64,000 nt of DNA from Bradyrhizobium septentrionale (GCF_011516645.4 NZ_CP088285.1:3800501-3864500); one strand, 5' to 3'. Numbered from the stretch's first letter, positions 55,318 through 63,004 are shown. Notes: generated by a model not told the origin, from the sequence alone. Made by a program: numbers and translations.

Positions 55318-55477
55318 ACCCCACACATTCGAGCAGCGCCTCGACGAGCACCGGGTGCGGCTGGAAAGCCGGCTCGCGCAGCTGCCGCGCGGCGCCGAAC
55401 GCGAGCAGATTGCGGCGCGCATCGAGCAGCTGCGGACCGCCGTCGAGCTGAACGCGATGCTGTCGATGAGCGAGTGA
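55286..55477 (+). CDS. Small basic helical protein (63 residues)
   Basis: A soluble protein with a basic start (KTIRKRKRSE) and a long helix rich in Arg, Glu and Leu (about residues 15-55). It may dimerise as a coiled coil. It overlaps the preceding gene by 32 bases in another frame, so the pair is probably translated together under the EcfG promoter. The ATG 55286 is immediately preceded by an in-frame GTG. Confidence 0.68.
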   Translation: MKTIRKRKRSEPHTFEQRLDEHRVRLESRLAQLPRGAEREQIAARIEQLRTAVELNAMLSMSE

Positions 55478-55539
55478 ACAGCGAAGCGGCGGATGGCTAC
55501 TTGCTCCCGCCGCGCCGCTCGCCTACCATTCCCACGTTG

Positions 55540-55611
55540 ATGGGGATGGAGTCCCCCGATAACCGCCGCAAGGCTGATGACTCCTACCGGGCGCGAGAGC
55601 GTCGGTAGGAG
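55540..55611 (+). promoter_or_regulatory. Fluoride riboswitch (crcB motif)
   Basis: The aptamer core reads GGGGATGGAGTCCCCC (55542-55557), then TAACCGCC, then GGCTGATGACTCCTAC, which matches the crcB RNA consensus. The 3' strand of the aptamer, CTCCTACCG (55581-55589), is also perfectly complementary to CGGTAGGAG (55603-55611). A competing hairpin would disrupt the aptamer. Fluoride binding should favour the aptamer and expression of the genes that follow. Confidence 0.93.
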
Positions 55612-55665
55612 CATGCGCCGCCGCCGACCCGCTACACGCGCCCCGCGAACGAGAAGGGGCAGAGC

Positions 55666-55839
55666 ATGACGGGTCTTCTTGGGTCACTCTCAATCGCATT
55701 GTCGCTGGTCGGGTCGATCTGGCTCGTCGGCGCCGTCGCCCTGTGGGTCGGCGCGCCGGACGAGCTGGTCGCCGCGACCTTCGTTGTCGGGCTTGTGACG
55801 GGCATCGTCGAGTGGCGGGGCAGAGAGGCGAGAAATTGA
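55666..55839 (+). CDS. Small membrane protein (57 residues) in the fluoride operon
   Basis: It has two hydrophobic segments (about residues 5-28 and 33-48) and a charged end, EWRGREARN. It is the first gene after the fluoride riboswitch, and its stop overlaps the crcB start (TTGA). AAGGGG precedes the ATG. I do not recognise a family. It could help the Fluc channel, or be a short upstream frame whose translation sets up crcB translation. Confidence 0.7.
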   Translation: MTGLLGSLSIALSLVGSIWLVGAVALWVGAPDELVAATFVVGLVTGIVEWRGREARN

Positions 55840-56222
55840 ACGTTCAATTGTTGGCGGCGGTCGCGATCGGCGGCTCGCTGGGGTCGGTCGCGCGCTATCT
55901 GGTGGCGATCGGCGCGGGACGCCTGGTCGGCACGGAATTTCCCTGGGGCACGCTGGCGATCAATATCGTGGGCTCGTTCCTGATCGGCGTCTTCGCGGAG
56001 TCCTTCGCGTTGAGCTGGAATGTCAGCCAGGCGACGCGGGTGTTTCTCACCGTCGGCATCTGCGGCGGCTTCACCACCTTCTCGACCTTCTCGCTCGATG
56101 CCATCGTGCTGATGCAGCGGGGCGAGTTATGGTCGGCCGGGGCCTACATCGCAGCCTCCGTCGCGCTCTCGATCCTCGCGCTGTTCGGCGGCCTGCTGCT
56201 GGTCAGGGCGCTCGCGGCCTAA
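55836..56222 (+). CDS. crcB: Fluoride channel CrcB/Fluc
   Basis: A 128-residue membrane protein with four helices that works as a dual-topology dimeric fluoride exporter channel. Signatures GGSLGSVARY, GTLAINIVGSFLIG and GFTTFSTFS are present; the last holds the Na+ site and pore Phe residues. It starts at TTG 55836, overlapping the upstream stop. The riboswitch at 55540 confirms the fluoride role. Confidence 0.95.
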   Translation: MNVQLLAAVAIGGSLGSVARYLVAIGAGRLVGTEFPWGTLAINIVGSFLIGVFAESFALSWNVSQATRVFLTVGICGGFTTFSTFSLDAIVLMQRGELWSAGAYIAASVALSILALFGGLLLVRALAA

Positions 56223-56355
56223 CCAGCCGCCCTGCCGTTCCAGAAAAGTGAAGGGCTGGAGGTATCGTCCGCCGCCCGGAATCCTTGGCGCGCCCGGGGC
56301 CAGCCGGTAGTATGGAACCCGGATGATGGTCAGCGGACAAGGGAAAGAGCGGGGG

Positions 56356-56616
56356 ATGAAGCATGTCGACGTCGCGGTGATTGCTGCCACGCTGTGGCTG
56401 CTGGCGTCGATGGTGCTGGACATCCTGACGCCGAAGTCGATCACCGCGCTGATGATCGCTGCCGCGCTTGCCCCGCCGTTCCTGATCGGGATCGGCATCC
56501 ATTTCGCGCGCGAATATTTCAAGGCCAAGCGGCGCAGCTACCCGCCGCCGCAGGGACGGACGCTTCAGGATCTGAGCGGGGCAGGGCTGCAAGAAGGGCC
56601 GCACGAGCCGCATTGA
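56356..56616 (+). CDS. Small membrane protein, unknown
   Basis: An 86-residue protein with two hydrophobic helices (about residues 5-24 and 30-50) and a basic, Pro-rich cytoplasmic tail (KAKRRSYPPPQG). I recognise no family. ATG 56356 follows a purine-rich stretch; in-frame ATGs at 56323 and 56326 are alternatives. It lies 133 bases after crcB and 30 bases before a transglutaminase-like gene. Confidence 0.6.
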   Translation: MKHVDVAVIAATLWLLASMVLDILTPKSITALMIAAALAPPFLIGIGIHFAREYFKAKRRSYPPPQGRTLQDLSGAGLQEGPHEPH

Positions 56617-56646
56617 ACTGCGCAAATGGCTTGCTAAGCTCGCGCC

Positions 56647-57327
56647 ATGACCGAGCATCTTCCCGATACGATCAGCCGCCTCTACACTGACCCAGGCGAA
56701 TATGTCGACAGCGACCATCCCGCCGTCGCAGCGTTCGCCCGCGCCGCCGTGCCGGCCGACGCCAGCGCGCGCGACAGAGCGAGCCGGCTCTACACCGCGG
56801 TGCGCGACGGCATCCGCTACAATCCCTACGTCAGCATGCGCTCGCCGGAGAGCTTCCGCGCCTCCAGCGTGCTCGCTGCCGGCAACGGCTATTGCGTCGG
56901 CAAGGCGGCGCTCTATGCGGCGGCCTGCCGGGTCCACGGCATCCCGGCCCGGGTCGGCTTCGCCGACGTCCGCAACCACCTGACCACCGAGAAGCTGCGC
57001 CAGAGCATGGGCTCGGACCTGTTCACCTGGCACGGCTTCACCGAAGTGTTCGTCGACGGCGCCTGGCGCAAGGCGACCCCGACCTTCAATGACACGCTGT
57101 GCGCCAAGCTCGGCGTCAAGCCGCTCGATTTCGACGGCCATTCCGATGCGCTGCTGCATCCCTTCGACGGCGCCGGGCGCGCCTACATGCAGTATGTCAA
57201 CGACCACGGCACCTATCACGACGTCCCCGCCAAGTTCCTGATGCGCGAGATGGCGCGCGACTACGCCAACATGCAGGGCGAGGACATGTCCGGCCGCGAC
57301 ATGGAACGGGAAGCCGCCGAGCAGTGA
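56647..57327 (+). CDS. Transglutaminase-like cysteine peptidase fold protein
   Basis: A 226-residue protein with the papain-like catalytic triad of the transglutaminase core. The Cys is in NGYCVGKAA (about residue 82), the His in TWHGFTEVFV (about 124) and the Asp in TPTFNDT (about 144). No signal peptide is present, so it would act in the cytosol. The substrate is unknown. It is followed almost immediately by an EamA transporter gene. Confidence 0.82.
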   Translation: MTEHLPDTISRLYTDPGEYVDSDHPAVAAFARAAVPADASARDRASRLYTAVRDGIRYNPYVSMRSPESFRASSVLAAGNGYCVGKAALYAAACRVHGIPARVGFADVRNHLTTEKLRQSMGSDLFTWHGFTEVFVDGAWRKATPTFNDTLCAKLGVKPLDFDGHSDALLHPFDGAGRAYMQYVNDHGTYHDVPAKFLMREMARDYANMQGEDMSGRDMEREAAEQ

Positions 57328-57331
57328 GGCT

Positions 57332-58219
57332 GTGCGCGCGCCGCGGCGGGCGGCTGCGCTGACCGGCTTCATCCTGGTCGCGGTCGGGCAGGCCTCCAAC
57401 CAGGTGCTGGCGCGGGGCCTAGCCGGTTCGGTGCCGCCGTTTTCGCTGGCTTTCTTCCGCTGGAGCATCATCGCGATCGGGCTGGCGCCGTTTGCGATCG
57501 CGGCTGTCAGGGACGGCAAGATCCCGCTGGCACAGAATCTCTGGCCGATCTTCGCCGCGGGCTTCCTCGGCATGTTCCTGTGCGGCGGCCCGGTCTACAT
57601 CGCGGGCATCACGACGACCGCAATCCATATCGCGCTGATCTTCGCGCTGTCGCCGATCATGGTGCTGCTGATTTCGGCGGCGCTCGGCATCGAGCATATC
57701 GGGCCGCTGCAGTGGCTCGGCACGGCGCTCGCGCTGGCCGGCGCGCTGTTGATCGTCTCGGGCGGCCATCTGGAAACGCTGACGCAATCGAGCGCGGCCT
57801 GGGGTGACCTGCTGGTGGTGCTCGCGATGCTGGGCTGGTCCGGCTACACGCTGATGCAGTCGCGCGTCGCGCCGCGCGCCTCGTTGCTGGCGCGGGTCAG
57901 CCTGTTCTCGGCGGCCGGGGCGCTGTGCTCGCTGCCGCCGGCGATCCGGGAGATGTGGGCCACGCCGGCGGAGGTCTTCAGCGTCAGGGCGTTCGAGGCC
58001 TATGTCTTCGCCGGCCTCGTGCCCGGCCTGATCGCCTATGCCGGCTTCGCCTGGCTCGGCGCACGGTTCGGCTCGGTGCGGACCTCGCTCGTGCTCTACG
58101 TCGCGCCGATCGCCAGCGCGCTGTTGTCCTGGATCATCCTCGGCGAGCCGCCGAAGCTGATCCATCTGATCGGCGGCCTTTTGATCCTCGGCGGCGTCTG
58201 GGCCAGCCTGCGCAAGTAG
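57332..58219 (+). CDS. EamA/DMT family transporter
   Basis: A 295-residue protein with about ten membrane helices in two EamA repeats. It starts at GTG 57332, 4 bases after the transglutaminase-like gene, so the two form an operon. The C-terminal basic end is typical of inner-membrane orientation. The substrate is unknown. It is a distant paralogue of the 53610 gene. Confidence 0.85.
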   Translation: MRAPRRAAALTGFILVAVGQASNQVLARGLAGSVPPFSLAFFRWSIIAIGLAPFAIAAVRDGKIPLAQNLWPIFAAGFLGMFLCGGPVYIAGITTTAIHIALIFALSPIMVLLISAALGIEHIGPLQWLGTALALAGALLIVSGGHLETLTQSSAAWGDLLVVLAMLGWSGYTLMQSRVAPRASLLARVSLFSAAGALCSLPPAIREMWATPAEVFSVRAFEAYVFAGLVPGLIAYAGFAWLGARFGSVRTSLVLYVAPIASALLSWIILGEPPKLIHLIGGLLILGGVWASLRK

Positions 58220-58259
58220 AGCCAGTTCCCTCCGGTGCAACCTTTTCCGGCCTCGTGCG

Positions 58260-58280
58260 TTGAATCCAGCGTTGATTCAA
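58260..58280. promoter_or_regulatory. Inverted repeat before the 58300 gene
   Basis: TTGAATC and GATTCAA are exact inverses separated by 7 bases and lie 20 bases before the ATG. This could be an operator or a small hairpin covering the leader. Confidence 0.45.
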
Positions 58281-58299
58281 GAGCTTAGTTGGAGGCCAT

Positions 58300-58485
58300 A
58301 TGAATTTGACTCCCCAGCAGCGGAAGGTCCGTAACGAGTTGCGTCAGCAAGAGGCGTCGGAGGCGATCAAGGAGCATCGCGCCAGCGAGAAGGCCTTCTA
58401 CGACAATTTCCAGCGTCTCAAGGCCGAGCGGCAGGCGCGCGAAGCCGCGCAGTCCAAGACGAAGACGCAATCCGCTTCAAAATAG
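58300..58485 (+). CDS. Small charged helical protein (61 residues)
   Basis: A highly charged, Lys/Arg/Glu/Gln-rich protein predicted to be almost all helix (QQRKVRNELRQQE, KAFYDNFQRLKAER). No Cys and no hydrophobic segment. GGAGG precedes the ATG. I recognise no family; similar small basic proteins occur in rhizobial stress regulons, but no EcfG site is visible here. Confidence 0.65.
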   Translation: MNLTPQQRKVRNELRQQEASEAIKEHRASEKAFYDNFQRLKAERQAREAAQSKTKTQSASK

Positions 58486-58631
58486 GCCTTCGAAATAAAC
58501 TTGGGAACGTCACCCCCATTGTCCGGATTGCCCGGACGTTACCGGCCGAAAAGGAGTGGACGCGATCGGAAGGGGCAATCGGGTTCACCCCAATGACGAG
58601 ATGAAATCTCCAGCCCATGGAGGGACGTCCG

Positions 58632-58805
58632 ATGTATTTTGCCGACAGCAAGACGGTGACCTGCAAATGCGGCGAGCCCCTGAGCGAGCTGATGCTCGTC
58701 GACGACCAGACGACCGGAATCAAGTTTCACGTCGGTCGCTGCCTGTCCTGCCGTGAAGTGACGGTCGTTCGCTCCCAGGACATGCCGGCAAACGATAACG
58801 CTTAG
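58632..58805 (+). CDS. Small zinc-ribbon-like protein (57 residues)
   Basis: Two Cys pairs, CKC (residues 11 and 13) and CLSC (37 and 40), bracket a beta-rich middle, as in a small metal-binding knuckle. ATG 58632 is chosen because GGAGGG lies 9 bases ahead; an in-frame ATG at 58617 would include that site in the coding part. The function is unknown. Confidence 0.65.
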   Translation: MYFADSKTVTCKCGEPLSELMLVDDQTTGIKFHVGRCLSCREVTVVRSQDMPANDNA

Positions 58806-59144
58806 TCAGGCGGTCATCTCGACAGTGAGGGGATTAGCCCTCGGCGCCTCACTCCAAATGCAACCGGTGAGTGAGATGCTGGCTGACGCCCCGTCCGCAG
58901 CAGACCGCAAAAAAGAGCAGGGCGCGACCGGCATCACCACGGTCGCGCCCTACGTCGCCGGTCAATGGGGCAGGGGGAATAACCGGCTCTTGCAATGACT
59001 CGCGAACCCCCGGACTCGTTCCGTGCGCGTGAAAATATTTTCGTACACGGTTAAGTGATGGCCGGACGCGAGAACTCCACAGGTTCCGCTCGCGTTGTGT
59101 CCGTGATCGCCAAGGGAAATTTCCATGGGGCGAGGGACATCACC
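58806..59144. other. Spacer with strong hairpin, no gene
   Basis: An 11-bp GC stem (58920-58930 with 58940-58950) is followed on the minus strand by a run of six T, as in a terminator, although no minus-strand gene precedes it. A 12-base palindrome GAAAATATTTTC lies at 59031-59042. I see no open frame worth calling. Confidence 0.5.
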
Positions 59145-59537
59145 ATGTCAAAGATTCAAAAGGGAATTTTCGCTGCGTTGGCGGGCGGATTGACGCTTGG
59201 CGCGGTGCAGCTCGCATCCGGCCACGATCTCATTGGAACTCAGAAGGTCACCACCGCACTGGCGCCGGAGAGCGCGGTCAACCGCGCCGCCAAGACCGAC
59301 CGCGCCGCGGTTCCATCAAGCGGCCTGCCGAGCCGCACCGTCGCGCTGAAGGTCGACCGGCTTCCCGAGACGTCGGTGCTGGTCCGCGTCCCCGTGGCGC
59401 GGGAAGAGGCTCGCAATCGCCCCGCAGCACCCGCCCGGGCCCGGCCCGGCGACACCCGCAAGGTGGCCTGCGAGCCTGTGGTCAGCGTTTTGACCGAAGT
59501 GGCCAAGCTGTTGCAGCCCGGCCGCTGCGTGACCTGA
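59145..59537 (+). CDS. Secreted small protein, unknown
   Basis: A 130-residue protein with a signal peptide (about residues 1-25) and an Ala/Arg/Pro-rich mature part. Two Cys (VACEPVVS near residue 107 and GRCVT at the end) may form a disulphide. No family is recognised. GAGGGA precedes the ATG at 59145; longer in-frame starts lack a signal sequence. Confidence 0.6.
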   Translation: MSKIQKGIFAALAGGLTLGAVQLASGHDLIGTQKVTTALAPESAVNRAAKTDRAAVPSSGLPSRTVALKVDRLPETSVLVRVPVAREEARNRPAAPARARPGDTRKVACEPVVSVLTEVAKLLQPGRCVT

Positions 59538-59590
59538 GAACGGCGCTCCGCGATCTCAACGAGAGGCTCCGCGATCTCAACAGGCACAGC

Positions 59591-59694
59591 TGTCATCGCC
59601 CGCGAAAGCGGGCGATCCAGTATTCCAGAGGCAGTCGTGAGTGAGCCGATGAGCTGCGGCGTACTGGATCGCCCGGTCAAGCCGGGCGATGACA
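59591..59694. repeat. Inverted repeat pair
   Basis: The arm 59591-59622 (TGTCATCGCCCGCG...) is nearly the exact inverse of 59662-59694. Each arm is itself palindromic (CGCCCGCGAAAGCGGGCG type). The element lies between convergent genes. Confidence 0.85.
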
Positions 59695-59731
59695 CCGGTT
59701 GGATGGGAGAGGCGCGCGCCATTGCGAGGCG

Positions 59732-60178
59732 TCACTCCTCCGCCGGCTCGCCACTAGCAGCGGCGCTGCGGCTGGCCATCAGGCCGAGCGCGAGGCCACC
59801 GATCGCCAGGATCGGGATCAGCCGTTTCACGCCGATGGCCCGGACGATCTGCAGGCCGGTGGCGATCAATGCGGGGTCGGCGAACATGGTCGCTGCAGCC
59901 GATTTAGCAGCCTTGGCCGCTTGCTCGGCGCGCCGGCGTGCCTCGCGTTTGCGCACCGCGTAAACGGCGACGGCAACCAGCGTGACAACCAGGAACACTG
60001 CGGCGCCGGACAGGCACGCCTCAACCGGACCGTAATGCTGCAGCACATAGACGAAGGCGGCCGCGCACAGGAAGGCGATGGTGATGGACAGCGCGATCGC
60101 GGCGGCGGCGGCAAGCGACGTCAGGCGCAACGCGCTGCCGGTGGATTCCTTGACGTCATTGATCAGCCGCTGAAGCAT
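59732..60178 (-). CDS. Holin-X-like (phage holin superfamily III) membrane protein
   Basis: A 148-residue protein with two adjacent helices (about residues 22-45 and 52-75), a basic cytoplasmic segment (KREARRRAEQAAKAAK) and a third hydrophobic stretch near residues 118-138. Such proteins are common beside DUF883 genes in proteobacteria and are not phage lysis genes. ATG 60178 is favoured over an upstream start. It is probably read from the DUF883 gene 134 bases upstream and its EcfG promoter. Confidence 0.75.
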   Translation of the reverse strand: MLQRLINDVKESTGSALRLTSLAAAAAIALSITIAFLCAAAFVYVLQHYGPVEACLSGAAVFLVVTLVAVAVYAVRKREARRRAEQAAKAAKSAAATMFADPALIATGLQIVRAIGVKRLIPILAIGGLALGLMASRSAAASGEPAEE

Positions 60179-60312
60179 TGCCGAACCTTGCCTTCGATCT
60201 TGCCTTGAAAAGCGCATCGACAAACGAGGCGGCGGCGCGCCAGCGCTGCCATCGCGTCCAGAGGGGAGGTTTGCGCATGACCGCCTCCGCGGGCCTCATC
60301 CGAGACGATCCG

Positions 60313-60684
60313 TTAGCGCCGCCAGGTGAGGCCGATCAGGAAGCCGAGACCGAGCGCCAGGCCGACGGTCGCCAGCGGCCGCTGCGTGATCACCTCCTCC
60401 AGCGATTCCTCGATCGAGGATGCCGCGTCCTGCGCCGCGCCCATCATCGCGCTGCCGCGCTCCGACATGTCGTCGAGTGTCGATTCCGCATTGGCGCGCG
60501 CATCCTTGTAGCGGCGGCGCGCCTGCTTGCCCGCGTTGTTGGCAAACGAGTTGAGCGCGTCGGTGATCTGTTCGGTGAGGGCTGCGATATCGTTCTTCAC
60601 GGCGGTGACATCCTTCTCAAGGCGTTCGTAGGTCGCTTTGTCCGTCATGTTTTTGATCCCAAATGCGCTGTCCGTGCTCGACAT
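60313..60684 (-). CDS. DUF883/ElaB-YqjD-like membrane-anchored stress protein
   Basis: A 123-residue protein with a long amphipathic helical part (about residues 15-95, including YERLEKDVTAVKNDI) and a C-terminal helix (about 103-120, ending in GLTWRR). The family binds ribosomes or the membrane in stationary-phase cells. GGGAG lies about 7 bases before the ATG at 60684. An exact EcfG promoter stands 37 bases upstream. Confidence 0.88.
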   Translation of the reverse strand: MSSTDSAFGIKNMTDKATYERLEKDVTAVKNDIAALTEQITDALNSFANNAGKQARRRYKDARANAESTLDDMSERGSAMMGAAQDAASSIEESLEEVITQRPLATVGLALGLGFLIGLTWRR

Positions 60685-60720
60685 CGAAAGCTCCCGGAGA
60701 ATTCGCGTGTTGCAGGGAAA

Positions 60721-60745
60721 AACGCCTCGCAGCAGGCAAAGTTCC
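60721..60745 (-). promoter_or_regulatory. EcfG promoter (exact match) for DUF883 gene
   Basis: On the minus strand: GGAAC (60745-60741), 16 bases, CGTT (60724-60721). Expected start near 60714, about 30 bases before the ATG. Confidence 0.87.
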
Positions 60746-60820
60746 TGATGCGAAACCTGGCCTGATGGCTCGACAGGTCTTCTCGAGCGAGCCGGTGCCT
60801 GCTTCGCTTGAAAACGCTTT

Positions 60821-61933
60821 CTATTCCTCGGGCAGCTGCGGCGAATTGTCCGGCATCAAATGCTCTTTCACGATCAACGCCACGATCAATAGCGGCGACG
60901 ACAGAAAGGCGCCCATCGGGCCCCACAGCCAGGTCCAAAACGCGAGCGCGAGGAAGACTGCGAGTGCATTCAGCGACAGCCTGCGGCCGACGATCATCGG
61001 CGTGACGAAATGCCCTTCCATGAAGGTCACGGCCGCAAAGCAGGCCGCCGCGATCAGCCCGGCACCGATGGTCGGCGAGGCGATGATGCCGACCACGACC
61101 AGCACCACGAACATCGCGATCGGGCCGATGATCGGAATGAAGTTCAGCGTCGCGGCGAGTGCGCCGAGCCCGGCCGGAGTGGGCATGCCGGTTGCCGCGC
61201 AGATCGCACCGGTGACGATGCCGACGCCGACATTGATTATGGTCACCGTCAGCAGGTAATTGCCGAGATGGGTCTCGATCTCGTTGAGGATGCGCAGCGT
61301 GCGCAGCCGCGCCGCGCGTTCGCTGAAGTTCATCACCAGCGCACGGCGCAGGTCCTTCCAGCTCGCGATGAAAAGGATCAGGGTTGCGATGAACAGCAGG
61401 AATTCGGCAAAGGTCGGCGACAGGAATTCCAGCGTCGGCTGCACCCATTCGAATTTCGGCAGCTGCAGGGTGGCAAGCGTGTCGGAGCCGCCGAGCATGC
61501 TCTGCAGCTCCTGCCATAGCGCTAGCGGCCGGTCGAACACGTGCAGCTTCTCCCTCAGGATCGCGCCGAGCTCGGGCAGCCGCGAGCTCCATTCCATCAG
61601 CGGGGCGGAAATCAACCCGACCATGAAGCTAACGGTCGCGCCGACCGCGATCACCAAGAGCACTGCGCCGAGCGGGCGCGGGATCCGGTAGCGTTCGAGC
61701 AGGCCTGCCGCCGGCGACAGCATGGTGCCGACGATGAAGGCCATCGTGATCGGCAGGAAGAAAGCGCGCGCCAGATAGAGCACGGCCACTACGACGATCA
61801 CCAGCAGCGCGACCAGCGCGAATGCGACGACCTCGGCGCGGCTGATCACTGGCGGCAGTTCGGCTTTGCTGTCGGGGAAGGGCGTGCCTTCGGGCGGATT
61901 GCCAAGCAGACGTTCACCCGGAAACGCGCGCAC
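60821..61933 (-). CDS. AI-2E family transporter (PerM/YhhQ-like)
   Basis: A 370-residue membrane protein with about eight helices and the family's periplasmic middle section. The C-terminal block has GMPTPAGLGALAATLNFIPIIGP and the conserved EGHFVTPMIVGRRLSLN. The frame is open further upstream, but GTG 61933 has an excellent AGGAGG 6 bases ahead and begins where homology begins. An exact EcfG promoter lies 73 bases upstream. Confidence 0.87.
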   Translation of the reverse strand: MRAFPGERLLGNPPEGTPFPDSKAELPPVISRAEVVAFALVALLVIVVVAVLYLARAFFLPITMAFIVGTMLSPAAGLLERYRIPRPLGAVLLVIAVGATVSFMVGLISAPLMEWSSRLPELGAILREKLHVFDRPLALWQELQSMLGGSDTLATLQLPKFEWVQPTLEFLSPTFAEFLLFIATLILFIASWKDLRRALVMNFSERAARLRTLRILNEIETHLGNYLLTVTIINVGVGIVTGAICAATGMPTPAGLGALAATLNFIPIIGPIAMFVVLVVVGIIASPTIGAGLIAAACFAAVTFMEGHFVTPMIVGRRLSLNALAVFLALAFWTWLWGPMGAFLSSPLLIVALIVKEHLMPDNSPQLPEE

Positions 61934-62005
61934 CAGTTTCCTCCTGCACGAGGCAAAATGAATTTCGCGCTGCGAGGTCACCCCGCGCGTCCAATAGCGC
62001 CTGAC

Positions 62006-62030
62006 AACGGCCCGCGTCGGCAAAGGTTCC
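62006..62030 (-). promoter_or_regulatory. EcfG promoter (exact match) for AI-2E transporter gene
   Basis: On the minus strand: GGAAC (62030-62026), 16 bases, CGTT (62009-62006). Expected start near 61999, about 65 bases before the GTG. Confidence 0.85.
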
Positions 62031-62088
62031 ATCGCGGGTTCGTGAGACGTTGCGGGTTGACAATCTCGGCCTTGCGATGATTCGCGCC

Positions 62089-62114
62089 GGAACTGTCTGA
62101 CGGCCACGCGCGTT
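62089..62114 (+). promoter_or_regulatory. EcfG promoter (exact match) for L,D-transpeptidase gene
   Basis: GGAAC (62089-62093), 17 bases, CGTT (62111-62114). Expected start near 62121, about 42 bases before the ATG. It is divergent from the AI-2E promoter, only about 60 bases away. Confidence 0.83.
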
Positions 62115-62162
62115 GCTCGTGCATCGCATCACCACGATGCGCATCCCGTCCAGGGGCAGCAC

Positions 62163-62981
62163 ATGACACAGCAGTCTCTTTCCAGCCGCCGGCTTGCGCC
62201 GCGCGCCGCGCGCAACCTTGCCTTCGCCAGCGTCCTGTTCGTGACGCCATTGGTCATCGCGACTTCGGCCAGCGCCCAAGTCCGCTCGTCTGCGCTCGGC
62301 TATGCGTCGACGCAGCCGGGTGCATTTCCGTCCGATGAGGTGATGAACGATCCCTCGACCGGGGCCAGCGAGGACGGCGCGCTGCCGGAGCGGCTGCGCC
62401 GCACCACCGTCGCGCTCAACACGACGGAAGCGCCCGGCACCATCATCATCGATACCGGCAACACCGCGCTCTATTACGTGCTCGGTGGCGGCCGGGCGAT
62501 TCGTTACGGCGTCGGCGTCGGCCGCGAGGGCTTTACCTGGGCCGGCGTGCAGACGATCAGCCGCAAGGCCGAATGGCCGGACTGGCATCCGCCGGCCGAG
62601 ATGATCAAGCGCCAGCCCTATCTGCCGCGCTTCATGGCCGGCGGCCCCGGCAATCCGCTCGGCGCACGCGCGATGTATCTCGGTTCCAGCGAGTACCGCA
62701 TCCACGGCACCAACGATCCGTCGACGATCGGCAAGTACGTGTCGTCGGGCTGCATCCGCCTGACCAATGAGGATGTCTCCGACCTGTTCAGCCGGGTCGA
62801 TGTCGGCACCAAAGTCGTGGTGCTGCCGAAGAACGCGCCGCATCTCGCCGCCCGCGAGCTCGGCCCGACCACGACGCAGATTTCAGTCCGGCCGGCGCCG
62901 GTGCAGCCGCGTCCGGCGATGATGACGCTGCCCTCAGGCCGCCAGGCGATGAACATTCCGACCGCTTCCTCGTTGTACTGA
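62163..62981 (+). CDS. L,D-transpeptidase (YkuD family)
   Basis: A 272-residue exported enzyme with a signal peptide ending near ASAQ (about residue 39). The YkuD domain spans about residues 95-225, with the catalytic HGTND and SSGCIRL (Cys) motif. It forms 3-3 cross-links in peptidoglycan or attaches proteins to it. An exact EcfG promoter precedes it, and a DUF2865 gene follows after 23 bases. Confidence 0.92.
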   Translation: MTQQSLSSRRLAPRAARNLAFASVLFVTPLVIATSASAQVRSSALGYASTQPGAFPSDEVMNDPSTGASEDGALPERLRRTTVALNTTEAPGTIIIDTGNTALYYVLGGGRAIRYGVGVGREGFTWAGVQTISRKAEWPDWHPPAEMIKRQPYLPRFMAGGPGNPLGARAMYLGSSEYRIHGTNDPSTIGKYVSSGCIRLTNEDVSDLFSRVDVGTKVVVLPKNAPHLAARELGPTTTQISVRPAPVQPRPAMMTLPSGRQAMNIPTASSLY

Positions 62982-63004
62982 GGATCGGCGTTGTATGAGG
63001 GGCG

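Noticed and set aside
58504..58530. GGAAC before the 58632 gene as an EcfG promoter
   Set aside because: No CGTT lies at 16 or 17 bases; the nearest is far outside the allowed spacing.
58990..59020. tRNA-like GGGGGTTCGCGAGTC segment on the minus strand
   Set aside because: No cloverleaf, acceptor stem or anticodon arm can be built around it.
59732..60178. Holin-like gene as a prophage remnant
   Set aside because: No phage gene, integrase or attachment site is nearby, and the neighbour is a DUF883 stress gene, the usual partner of this family.
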